A DNA stretch of 6,027 nt, from positions 1-6,027 of the forward strand of contig JBKHJZ010000190.1 in the NCBI GenBank assembly GCA_046537875.1, written 5' to 3'. Made by a program: the position numbers and the translations under genes. Within the stretch, counting starts at the first letter, position 1. The number at the start of each line of letters is the position of its first letter. Shown one piece after another: positions 1-5,659 of this stretch. The notes below the pieces were generated by a model, which saw only the letters and a list, made by a program, of their open reading frames with translations, searched no databases and had not been told where the DNA came from. Origin of the DNA: JBKHJZ01 sp046537875 (lineage in GTDB: Bacteria > Actinomycetota > Acidimicrobiia > Acidimicrobiales > VFJN01).

Positions 1-299
1 CCGGCGTCGATCGCGGCGGCCGCCCACACGGTGGGCAGCATCGGGCCCGGGGCCACCGAGCGACCCAGCTCCTCCAGCACGACCGCGAGGGCGCCGTACC
101 CGTGCCCCCCGCCGCCAGCGTCCTCGGGGACGGCGAGGCCCAGCCACCCCAGCCCGGCCAGCTCGTCCCAGAACGGGGGCAGCGCCTCGACCTCGGCATC
201 GACGGCCGCCCGGGCGACCGCCCTGGTGCAACGCTCGCGCGTGAACCGGCGGGCGACCTCCAGGAGCGCCTGGTGATCCTCACCGATGGCGATGGTCAC
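1..299 (-). CDS. acyl-CoA dehydrogenase, N-terminal part (cut by window edge)
   Basis: This reading frame runs off the left edge; the 99 visible codons are the N-terminal helical domain of an acyl-CoA dehydrogenase, a flavoprotein that makes the alpha,beta double bond of acyl-CoA and passes electrons to ETF. Seen directly: an N-terminal amphipathic helix (MTIAIGEDHQALLEVARRF), then FWDELAGLGWLGLAVPEDAGG at about residues 43-63, the hallmark of this domain, then a helix with ALAVVLEELGRSVAPGPML. The start is a GTG at 299-297 that overlaps the TGA of the upstream amidohydrolase (GTGA). I see no Shine-Dalgarno sequence before it, so translation is probably coupled to the upstream gene. The FAD-binding and catalytic-base regions lie outside the window, so activity and substrate class cannot be judged. 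Proteins of this divergent type often come as pairs of small acyl-CoA dehydrogenases in steroid or terpenoid catabolism, which is only a possibility here. Confidence 0.88.
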   Translation of the reverse strand, partial: MTIAIGEDHQALLEVARRFTRERCTRAVARAAVDAEVEALPPFWDELAGLGWLGLAVPEDAGGGGHGYGALAVVLEELGRSVAPGPMLPTVWAAAAIDA

Positions 300-1504
300 G
301 CGCGGATGCCGAGGAGCTCGAGGACGTTGTCGCGCATGATGGCCCGGGTCTCGGCCTCGTCGAACGACGGGATGTCCTTCACGAAGTCGGTGGGCTCGGG
401 GAGGCCCTCGGTGTGGGGGAAGTCCGAGCCGAACAGCAGCCGCTCCACGCCCAGCTCGTCGCGCAGGCGGGCCATGTCGTCCTCGTAGTACGGCGCCACC
501 CACACCTGGCGCGTGAACTGCTCGACGGGATGGTCCGTGAACGAGAACGGCAGCTTCCCCCAGGCGTCGCGCAGGTTGCGCAGCAGGTCGGGCACCCACA
601 TGGCGCCGTTCTCGATCGACGCCAGCTTCAGGCCGGGGAACCGCTCGAGCACGCCGTGGCAGATGAGCGCTGCGAACGTGTCGGAGATGGCGCGGTCCTG
701 GAAGGCCACCAGGGGGAAGGCCGCGTGCTTGAAGCCCTCGAACCCGCCGCCCGCGTGCTCGTCGCCGGTACGCCAGTAGCCGCCGTAGTGCCGCACACCG
801 CTGAGCCCGGCGTGGAGGGCGAGGGGCACGCCCGACTCCGCGATGAGGCCCCACACCCGGTCGAACTTGGGGTGGCCGGGTGACACGTAGCCCCCACCGC
901 CGTCGGGCACCGGGCCGGGGATGGTGACGAGGATCCGGGCGCCGGCGTCGAGCACCCTCTCCACCTCGGCCGCCGCACGCTCGGGATCGGCGAACGTGAT
1001 CACCGGGGCCGCGTAGAGCCGGCCGTCGCCGCGGTCGTAGCCCCAGTCGTCGTCGAGCCACCGGTTGAACGCCTCGAAGGCGGCATGGAGCGCCGGGATG
1101 TCGCGCCGGAGCGCCTCCTGCATGCCGACGCCGAGCGTGGGGAACAGCAGCGCGCCCTCCAGCCCCTGCTCGTCGAGCAGCCGGACGCGGGCGTCACGCT
1201 GACGGTAGGCGGGGTACCGGTCGAGCGGCTCGAGCTCGCCGAACATCGTCTTGAGGTCGAGCCCGCCCTCGTTACGTCCCCGGAAGTAGTCCTCGAGGCT
1301 GCCCGGCCGGGCGATGGGGTCGAACGTGGGATTGGGGATGAACTTGTTGATCTTCCCCGCCACGAGCAGCCGCTTCTTGCCGTCCACCACGGCCCACTGC
1401 ATGCACCGCTTGGCCATCGACCGGTCGATGTGGCGGGTGAACGCGTCCTCGGCCTCGTAGTAGTGGTTGTCGGCGTCGAAGGGGCGGAACCCGAGGTCGG
1501 GCAT
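296..1504 (-). CDS. amidohydrolase family 2 (TIM-barrel metal-dependent hydrolase/decarboxylase)
   Basis: A 402-residue protein of the Amidohydro_2 family (relatives include ACMSD and gamma-resorcylate decarboxylase), normal in length for the actinobacterial branch. Seen in order: a first-strand metal motif FDADNHYYE at residues 9-17 (D12 and H14 in the usual ligand places); strand 5 GVPLALHAG with H231; ICHGVLERFPGLKLASIENG with H283 and E298; and strand 8 LLFGSDFPHTEG with D361 as the expected catalytic/metal aspartate and H364. The active-site set therefore looks complete. Family members hydrolyse C-N or C-C bonds or decarboxylate aromatic and beta-keto acids; the substrate here is unknown. 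The ATG at 1504 is supported by a TACGAT box 7 nt upstream (leaderless start). The next gene, an acyl-CoA dehydrogenase, overlaps its stop codon, so the two form an operon. A second amidohydrolase-like gene is transcribed divergently. Confidence 0.93.
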   Translation of the reverse strand: MPDLGFRPFDADNHYYEAEDAFTRHIDRSMAKRCMQWAVVDGKKRLLVAGKINKFIPNPTFDPIARPGSLEDYFRGRNEGGLDLKTMFGELEPLDRYPAYRQRDARVRLLDEQGLEGALLFPTLGVGMQEALRRDIPALHAAFEAFNRWLDDDWGYDRGDGRLYAAPVITFADPERAAAEVERVLDAGARILVTIPGPVPDGGGGYVSPGHPKFDRVWGLIAESGVPLALHAGLSGVRHYGGYWRTGDEHAGGGFEGFKHAAFPLVAFQDRAISDTFAALICHGVLERFPGLKLASIENGAMWVPDLLRNLRDAWGKLPFSFTDHPVEQFTRQVWVAPYYEDDMARLRDELGVERLLFGSDFPHTEGLPEPTDFVKDIPSFDEAETRAIMRDNVLELLGIRA

Positions 1505-1563
1505 GCGCGGGATCGTAGTCTTCCCTGGGAACTTCTGACAGTCGTGTCAGGTACTGTCCGCGC
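1505..1563. promoter_or_regulatory. divergent promoter region between the two amidohydrolase genes
   Basis: This 59-bp gap must hold both promoters. For the minus-strand gene, CTGTCA (1541-1536) and TACGAT (1517-1512) are 18 nt apart and make a fair -35/-10 pair, with the ATG 7 nt beyond the -10. For the plus-strand gene, TACTGT (1552-1557) is a -10 candidate 6 nt before the ATG, but the -35 position (GGAACT or GAACTT near 1528-1534) is poor. This suggests activator dependence or another sigma factor. Both transcripts would start at or next to the start codon. A perfect short palindrome, TTCCCTGGGAA (1521-1531), lies inside the spacer of the minus promoter. The promoter elements are matched by eye only. 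Confidence 0.6.
1535..1550. promoter_or_regulatory. perfect 16-bp inverted repeat, likely operator
   Basis: CTGACAGTCGTGTCAG consists of two perfect 6-bp arms (CTGACA/TGTCAG) around a 4-nt centre. It covers the candidate -35 of the minus-strand amidohydrolase operon and lies in the spacer just upstream of the TACTGT -10 of the plus-strand gene, so one bound dimer could control both directions. Size and form suit a TetR-, GntR- or MarR-type dimer. The right half read outward (CTGACACG) resembles the half-site at the tetR start (TTGACACG), but the distance between half-sites differs. Confidence 0.6.
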
Positions 1564-2400
1564 ATGGTCGTGGACGGATGGGTGAACCTCTTCCCGCAGG
1601 CGTTCGCCGCCGACTGGCTGGCGAAGGAGGAGCAGCGTGGGGTGGTCGAGCTGTTCGGTACCGACCTCGCCAAGGGCCCCGGCGCCGAGGACCTGCTGCA
1701 GGCGATGGACGACGCCGGCATCGCCACCGGCGTCCTCACCGCCGGTCTCAGCGACCCCGAGCGGGCGCACCGGCGGGGCGGCTACGCGGCCGAGGACATG
1801 GTCGCGGTCGCCGAGCAGCACCCCGGCCGGTTCCTCGTGTCGGCGGCGGTCGACAGGGCGGGCCGCCCCGTCGAGAACTGCCGCCGTGTACGGGAGCTCG
1901 CACGGCACCCGCAGGTGGTGCTCGTCCGGGTGACCCCGCTGGTGGAGCAGTACGAGCTGAACCACCGCCTGTACTACCCCGTGTACGCCACGTGCGCCGA
2001 GCTGGGGCTGCCGGTGTCGATCAACATCGGCGTCCCCGGCCCCCAGGTGCGGTCGCGCTGCCAGGACCCGGTGCTGCTCGAGGACGTGCTCATCGACTTC
2101 CCGGACCTCACCGTGATCGGCGCCCACATGGGCCATCCCTACGAGGCCCTGCTGATCCAGTACATGCTCAAGTGGCCGCAGCTGCACCTGATGACCTCGG
2201 CCTACCTGGCGACCTACATGGATCCGGCCCTGGTGCGGTTCATGGACTCCTCCCGGGGGAGGGGCCGGGTGCTGTTCGCGTCGGACCACCCGGTCATCCC
2301 GGCGGGGAGGGCGCTCGAGGCTGCGCGGGCCCTGCCGCTGTCGGAAGCGGGCATGGACGAGTTCCTCGGGTCGGCCGCCCGCAGGATCCTCACCCGATAG
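1564..2400 (+). CDS. amidohydrolase family 2-like protein with degenerate metal site
   Basis: A 278-residue Amidohydro_2 (TIM-barrel) protein, shorter than its divergent neighbour but near the size of compact family members. The N-terminus VVDGWVNLFP (residues 2-11) aligns with the usual D-x-H-x-H-x-F-P strand, but the two histidines are replaced by W6 and N8. Strand 5 reads LPVSINIGVPGP (149-160), with N154 where a metal-binding histidine is normal. The later motifs are kept: FPDLTVIGAHMGHPYEA (H188, H191) and VLFASDHPVIP with D241. From family knowledge, a related actinobacterial branch with N-terminal Trp and an RHGCEPW-type motif also lacks the HxH pair, so this may be a recognised divergent lineage rather than a dead copy. 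The ATG at 1564 fits a leaderless start behind TACTGT. The 3' end overlaps the convergent reductoisomerase-like gene by 11 bp. Catalysis, metal use and substrate are unknown. Confidence 0.87.
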   Translation: MVVDGWVNLFPQAFAADWLAKEEQRGVVELFGTDLAKGPGAEDLLQAMDDAGIATGVLTAGLSDPERAHRRGGYAAEDMVAVAEQHPGRFLVSAAVDRAGRPVENCRRVRELARHPQVVLVRVTPLVEQYELNHRLYYPVYATCAELGLPVSINIGVPGPQVRSRCQDPVLLEDVLIDFPDLTVIGAHMGHPYEALLIQYMLKWPQLHLMTSAYLATYMDPALVRFMDSSRGRGRVLFASDHPVIPAGRALEAARALPLSEAGMDEFLGSAARRILTR

Positions 2401-3361
2401 CGCGCTCCCCCAGGCGGCGCCGGAGGTCCTCCTCGAGCTCGCGCACCGCGGGACCTGCGGCGGCCTCCTTGAGCGCCCGGAACCGGGGGAACCCGGCGTC
2501 TCGCTCGGCGTCCCACTCGTCGGCGAAGGTGCCGGACGCGATGCGGGCCACGATGTCACGCATCGGGCGTGCGAGGTCGAGGTGGGCGAACTCGGGGCCC
2601 CGCGACAGCTGGCCGTACTGGCTCGCCGGGGAGTGGTGGTCCATCTGGGCCGCGTAGCCCTCGAGCCGCAGCAGGCGGTAGGTGCGTTCCACCTCGCCGG
2701 ACAGCACCAGCTCGGTGACGATCGCCTCGAGGGGGATTCCCTCGTCCAGCATCACCTCCACGAACGACTCCGACACCCGGCGCAGCGCCGGTGCCAGGGC
2801 CTGCTCCACGGCGAGGTCGAGCACGGCCTCCTGGCGGGGCGTCAGCTCGATGGCACCCTGGCGCAGCCCGCCGATGGCCTTGGCGATGGCGAGCACCCGT
2901 TCCCGGGCCCGCCCGGTGACGTCGCGGTGCACCCCCACGGCGCTGATGAAGCCGACCCCCTCCTGGTAGCAGCGGCGCACCTCGGGACCGAGCATCCGGG
3001 GGGCCACGAGGCCGACGTCGCAGTCGAGCGCGAGACGGTCGAACGCGAGGGTGTAGCCGCTGGCCACCACCACCAGCGCGTCGGGCGCCGGGGTGAGCGG
3101 CAGACCCGGGATGGCGTCGTCGGGCACCAGGACGCAGATGACGTCCGCCGACGACGCGGCGTCGAGGTCCCGGGTGGCGAAGCCGTCGGCCTCGGCCTGT
3201 CGGCGGGTGTCGTCGGCGCGCACGCACACGCTCACGTCGAGGCCCGAGTCCCGCAGGTTGAGGGCCCACGGCCGGCCCTGGTTGCCGTAGCCGACCACCG
3301 CCACCGACGAGCCGCGCAGCTCGTCGACGTCGGCGTCGCGCTCGTGGACGATGACGGTCAC
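2390..3361 (-). CDS. ketol-acid reductoisomerase (IlvC)-like protein, altered active site
   Basis: A 323-residue protein with the layout of class I ketol-acid reductoisomerase (KARI). Seen: lead-in ADVDELRGSSVAVVGYGNQG (10-29), an NAD(P)-binding Rossmann motif followed by ALNLRDSG (33-40); VICVLVPDD (74-82); VAPRMLGPEV (119-128); AIGGLRQGAIE (162-172); metal-site segment DLAVEQ (D182, E186); ELVLSGEVE (217-225); and SPASQYGQLSRGPE (244-257), matching the KARI SNTAEYG region. Differences by eye: the catalytic His of the AHG(F/Y) motif is S101 (ASGYTLAF), and the Lys of APKGPG is R122. It may therefore be a redox-only or otherwise repurposed paralogue. No branched-chain amino acid genes are nearby. 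The GTG start at 3361 has GGGAGGGG 5 nt upstream and overlaps the stop of a 32-codon ORF. The frame stays open upstream to 3844, but only as antisense to the SDR gene, so the longer start is rejected. Confidence 0.85.
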   Translation of the reverse strand: MTVIVHERDADVDELRGSSVAVVGYGNQGRPWALNLRDSGLDVSVCVRADDTRRQAEADGFATRDLDAASSADVICVLVPDDAIPGLPLTPAPDALVVVASGYTLAFDRLALDCDVGLVAPRMLGPEVRRCYQEGVGFISAVGVHRDVTGRARERVLAIAKAIGGLRQGAIELTPRQEAVLDLAVEQALAPALRRVSESFVEVMLDEGIPLEAIVTELVLSGEVERTYRLLRLEGYAAQMDHHSPASQYGQLSRGPEFAHLDLARPMRDIVARIASGTFADEWDAERDAGFPRFRALKEAAAGPAVRELEEDLRRRLGERAIG

Positions 3362-3456
3362 CTCGACCCCTCCCTCTGCTCCTCGGTCTGCCGGTCGAGG
3401 GTGACCACCCGCACCGCCCCGTCGGCGCGAACGTCGATCCCCGCCAGGTCGTCCAA
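3358..3456 (-). CDS. 32-codon ORF resembling an enoyl-CoA hydratase N-terminus
   Basis: A short frame starting with TTG at 3456-3454 and ending in a TGA that overlaps the GTG of the reductoisomerase-like gene (GTGA at 3361-3358). An in-frame TAG lies immediately before the TTG. GGGGAGG (minus strand, 3470-3464) ends 7 nt upstream, an ideal ribosome binding site, so translation is likely. Residues 6-22, GIDVRADGAVRVVTLDR, look like the first beta-turn-beta of crotonase-superfamily proteins, which usually continue with a proline and an RNAL-type stretch; here the frame continues QTEEQREGSR and stops. It may be a remnant left by deletion of a crotonase gene, now serving as a coupling leader for the next gene, or a small protein in its own right. 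The family match comes from a very short segment and is tentative. Confidence 0.5.
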   Translation of the reverse strand: MDDLAGIDVRADGAVRVVTLDRQTEEQREGSR

Positions 3457-3457
3457 C

Positions 3458-3463
3458 TACGTT
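3458..3463 (+). promoter_or_regulatory. candidate -10 box (TACGTT) of the SDR gene
   Basis: TACGTT ends 7 nt before the GTG at 3471, the geometry of a leaderless actinobacterial start. No Shine-Dalgarno sequence precedes that GTG; the pyrimidine run CCTCCCC at 3464-3470 is the complement of the opposite-strand ribosome binding site. No convincing -35 is visible. The box overlaps the start region of the minus-strand 32-codon ORF. Confidence 0.45.
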
Positions 3464-3470
3464 CCTCCCC
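3464..3470 (-). promoter_or_regulatory. ribosome binding site of the 32-codon ORF
   Basis: On the minus strand this reads GGGGAGG, with GGAGG 7 nt before TTG at 3456. It decides the unusual TTG start and is the main evidence that this mini-ORF is translated. Because the site directly abuts the SDR start codon, the minus-strand promoter must lie inside the SDR coding region. TAGCCT at 3491-3486 (minus) is a weak -10 candidate. Confidence 0.6.
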
Positions 3471-4202
3471 GTGGACGGCGCACCGAGGCTAGCGATCGTC
3501 ACCGGCGGCAGCGGCGGCATCGGCCTCGCCGTCGGGCGGCTGCTGGTCCAGCGGGGGTACGACGTGGTGCTCAGCGCCCGCACCCCGTCCAGGCTGCGGT
3601 CGGCCGCCGATGAGATCGGCGCCCGGTGGGTGCCGGCCGACAGCGCCGACCCTGCGGCCGTCGCCGCGGTGGTGGAGGCCGCGGGGCGGGTGGACCTGCT
3701 CGTGCACGCCGCCGGGACGATGGCGGGGACCTTCGTGCGCAGGGAGTCGGTGGAGACGTTCGACTCGGTGCTGCGCACCAACCTCACGTCGGCGTTCGTG
3801 GTGGCCCACGCAGTGCTCCCGGCGATGCCGGCCGGTGGCCGCATGGTCTTCCTGTCCTCGAGCTCCGCCCACGCGCCGCACCCGGGACGGTCGGCCTACT
3901 CGGCGTCGAAGGCGGGGCTCAACGCCTTCGCGCTCGCCCTCGCCCGCGAGGTCGAGCGCGACGGCATCGCCGTCCACGTCGTCACCACCGGTCCGGTGGC
4001 CACCCCGATGCTCGACGAGGTCCGCTTCCCGATGCGAACCCTGGACGTGGACGACGTCGCCCGGACCCTGGTGTGGCTCGACACGCTGCCGCCCAACGTG
4101 GTGCTGCCCGAGGTGGAGCTGTCGTCGGTGGACACCGGCCCGTTCGCGCCCGAGCCGTTCGTGCCCGAGGCGGCGCGTGCCCTGGGCCGCACCGAGCTGT
4201 GA
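3471..4202 (+). CDS. short-chain dehydrogenase/reductase (classical SDR)
   Basis: A 243-residue classical SDR, an NAD(P)-dependent oxidoreductase acting on alcohol/carbonyl groups, with a single Rossmann domain of normal size. Seen: cofactor motif TGGSGGIG (11-18); SART with R37 after strand 2, which suggests NADPH preference; VHAAG (78-82) in place of the common NNAG; N104 in LRTNLTSAF; catalytic S130 in the FLSSSS run; and Y143 with K147 in YSASK. The usual PG motif after strand 6 is TTGPVATPM (172-180), with Thr for Pro. The catalytic tetrad Asn-Ser-Tyr-Lys is therefore intact. The GTG at 3471 is chosen because the cofactor strand begins six residues later and a TACGTT box lies 7 nt upstream. 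The gene is divergent from the reductoisomerase-like unit, and its stop directly abuts that of the convergent monooxygenase. The substrate is unknown. Confidence 0.93.
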   Translation: MDGAPRLAIVTGGSGGIGLAVGRLLVQRGYDVVLSARTPSRLRSAADEIGARWVPADSADPAAVAAVVEAAGRVDLLVHAAGTMAGTFVRRESVETFDSVLRTNLTSAFVVAHAVLPAMPAGGRMVFLSSSSAHAPHPGRSAYSASKAGLNAFALALAREVERDGIAVHVVTTGPVATPMLDEVRFPMRTLDVDDVARTLVWLDTLPPNVVLPEVELSSVDTGPFAPEPFVPEAARALGRTEL

Positions 4203-5603
4203 TCAGGCGAGCAGGGCGAGGAGCTCCTCCCGGCTCGGCCCGGGAATGGCGAGCGGGTCGCCGGCCGCGGCCTCGACCTTGTCCCAGAGGCCCGGACGGG
4301 AGAACACCTCGGCAGGTGGGGCGAGGCAGGTGACCGTCTCCAGGACGGCCCGGAACACGTCGGCGTCGTAGAGCATGGCCCGGGCGGCCGGCTCGTACTC
4401 CGGTGGAACCGGTGGGATCGTGCGCACGCTGTCGGCCCGGCCCTCCCGGACCGCGGCGAGCTGGTCCAGACGCTCCTGGTCGGCGGCGAGCTGAGTCCAG
4501 TACCAGGGGGCGAGCTCGGTCTCGGTGACGTGGTCCCACTCCGCGGCGAAGGCCTCGGGATCGTCGAGCGAGGAGCGGACGACATCGCGCAGCCGGCGGG
4601 CGTGCATCAGCCCGACCGACAGGCCACGGCCCGCCGACGGGTTGGTGCAGGCCCAGGCGTCGCCGACCGCGGCGAGCCCGGTGACGACCGGGCGGCCGTC
4701 GATGCCGAAACGCCGGTAGCGGTCGAGGATGCCGCCCATGGGGAGCACGTCGGTGATCGGGTCTCCGTCGAGCCAGTGCGCGTGCATCGGGCAGGCGCGC
4801 ACCACCTTCTCGAACACCTCCGGGTCACGGAACCGCTTCAGTGGCTTGTCGCCGCTCGGCGCCCACAGGGTCACCGACCAGGTGGAGTTGTCGCCCGGCA
4901 GGGTGAGGACCATGAAGCTGTTGACCGGACACACCTGCGGGGCGACGAGCACGGGGATCTCCGGTCCGCGGAAGTACCGCGTGTAGTAGGTGAACCCGCA
5001 CTCCTGCGACCGGGTCTCCGGTCGCTGCGCCCCGATCTCCTCGAGCCAGTCGCTCGTCGGGGAACGGCGACCCATCGCATCGATCACCAGGTCGGCTCGG
5101 ATGTCGCCGTCCGCGCAGCGAACACCCGCGACGTGGGGCACACCGTTCATCGGGTCGCCCGCGAGCAGCCCTGTCACCTTCGTCCCCCGGCGCACCGTCA
5201 CGGCTGGTTCTCTCTCGGCCGCCCGGGCGTGGACGAGCTCGACCATCGGGCGGCGCCCGGTCACGAACCGGAACCGTTCATCACCCGGTCGTGGGTCCCG
5301 ATCGGTGATGAACGGAGGGAGGGTGGCGAGGAGATCGACCTCGGTTCCGCCGGCGTCCACGAGCCCCTCGAGCACGTCGGGGAGCTCCTCGCGGAGCACC
5401 TCGTTGTAGCCGGGGAACAGGTTGTGCGGCTGCCGGAACTGCGCGACCCCCGCTCGCTCCCACTGATCCCAGGCGTCCTCGGGGGTGGCGGGGGGCTCCG
5501 ACGGATCACGCTCGAGCAGGGTCACCTCGTGGCCGTCGCGTGCGAGCAGCACGGCGCTCGCCAGGCCGATCACGCTTCCGCCGCAGACGACGATCTCAGC
5601 CAT
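4203..5603 (-). CDS. FAD-dependent monooxygenase (PHBH-fold flavoprotein)
   Basis: A 466-residue flavoprotein of the p-hydroxybenzoate hydroxylase fold, which uses FAD and NAD(P)H to hydroxylate or epoxidise substrates. Seen: FAD dinucleotide motif IVVCGGSVIGLASAVLLARDG (4-24), where GGSVIG stands for GxGxxG, followed by the ribose-binding glutamate E31 in LLERD; RRPMVELVHARA (117-128) in the conserved helix region; DG-type motif DLVIDAMGRRSPTSDWL (171-187); and GD motif AAVGDAWACTNPSAGRGLSVG (311-331), which binds the FAD pyrophosphate and riboflavin. The C-terminal 130 residues are helical and variable, and no transmembrane segment is evident. The ATG at 5603 is supported by GGGAGG with 8 nt spacing. 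It is divergent from a tetR gene through a gap holding two dyads, so control by that repressor is likely. It could also be a reductase/halogenase-like relative, since the substrate cannot be read from sequence. Confidence 0.92.
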   Translation of the reverse strand: MAEIVVCGGSVIGLASAVLLARDGHEVTLLERDPSEPPATPEDAWDQWERAGVAQFRQPHNLFPGYNEVLREELPDVLEGLVDAGGTEVDLLATLPPFITDRDPRPGDERFRFVTGRRPMVELVHARAAEREPAVTVRRGTKVTGLLAGDPMNGVPHVAGVRCADGDIRADLVIDAMGRRSPTSDWLEEIGAQRPETRSQECGFTYYTRYFRGPEIPVLVAPQVCPVNSFMVLTLPGDNSTWSVTLWAPSGDKPLKRFRDPEVFEKVVRACPMHAHWLDGDPITDVLPMGGILDRYRRFGIDGRPVVTGLAAVGDAWACTNPSAGRGLSVGLMHARRLRDVVRSSLDDPEAFAAEWDHVTETELAPWYWTQLAADQERLDQLAAVREGRADSVRTIPPVPPEYEPAARAMLYDADVFRAVLETVTCLAPPAEVFSRPGLWDKVEAAAGDPLAIPGPSREELLALLA

Positions 5604-5611
5604 ATCGTCCG

Positions 5612-5617
5612 CCTCCC
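5612..5617 (-). promoter_or_regulatory. ribosome binding site of the monooxygenase gene
   Basis: The minus strand reads GGGAGG, with GGAGG 8 nt before the ATG at 5603. This is a strong Shine-Dalgarno sequence and contrasts with the four genes here that seem leaderless. Confidence 0.75.
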
Positions 5618-5622
5618 GTCGT

Positions 5623-5639
5623 GCTGAGTGCGCGTCAGC
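5623..5639. promoter_or_regulatory. 17-bp imperfect dyad in the monooxygenase leader
   Basis: GCTGAGTGCGCGTCAGC has perfect 5-bp arms (GCTGA/TCAGC) around 7 nt. Read on the minus strand, one half is GCTGACGCG, close to the TTGACGCG half of the dyad at the tetR start. It lies between the presumed monooxygenase promoter and its ribosome binding site, so it could be a second repressor site or a small 5'-UTR hairpin. Confidence 0.4.
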
Positions 5640-5653
5640 GACAACGATCGCGC

Positions 5654-5659
5654 TATGCT
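5654..5659 (+). promoter_or_regulatory. candidate -10 box (TATGCT) of the tetR gene
   Basis: TATGCT ends 7 nt before the GTG at 5667, so the transcript would begin at the start codon. No -35 of quality is visible about 17 nt upstream. It supports the 5667 start over the in-frame GTG at 5691. Confidence 0.5.

Noticed and set aside
1528..1533. GGAACT as an ECF sigma factor -35 element
   Set aside because: The hexamer fits, but the TACTGT box does not resemble the matching ECF -10 element, so the evidence is too weak to call.
1000..2559. Long minus-strand open frame of 519 codons
   Set aside because: It covers parts of both amidohydrolase genes in another frame or strand, and its composition (Arg/Ser/Pro/Gly-rich, no motif) is that of a high-GC shadow frame.
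1578..2657. Plus-strand open frame of 359 codons overlapping the second amidohydrolase
   Set aside because: Arg/Gly/Pro-rich shadow of the amidohydrolase frame, which carries the recognisable motifs.
3399..3410. Inverted repeat GGGTGACCACCC as an operator
   Set aside because: Lies inside the mini-ORF at codons for Val-Val-Thr, far from either candidate -10, and short GC-rich palindromes are common by chance here.
2390..3844. Longer 484-residue version of the reductoisomerase-like protein starting at 3844
   Set aside because: The extra N-terminal part is antisense to the well-supported SDR gene and has no family resemblance; a GTG with GGGAGGGG at 3361 fits the family N-terminus.
4530..5627. 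Plus-strand open frame of 365 codons opposite the monooxygenase
   Set aside because: Low-complexity His/Arg/Gly-rich translation with no domain, lying antisense to a clear FAD monooxygenase.
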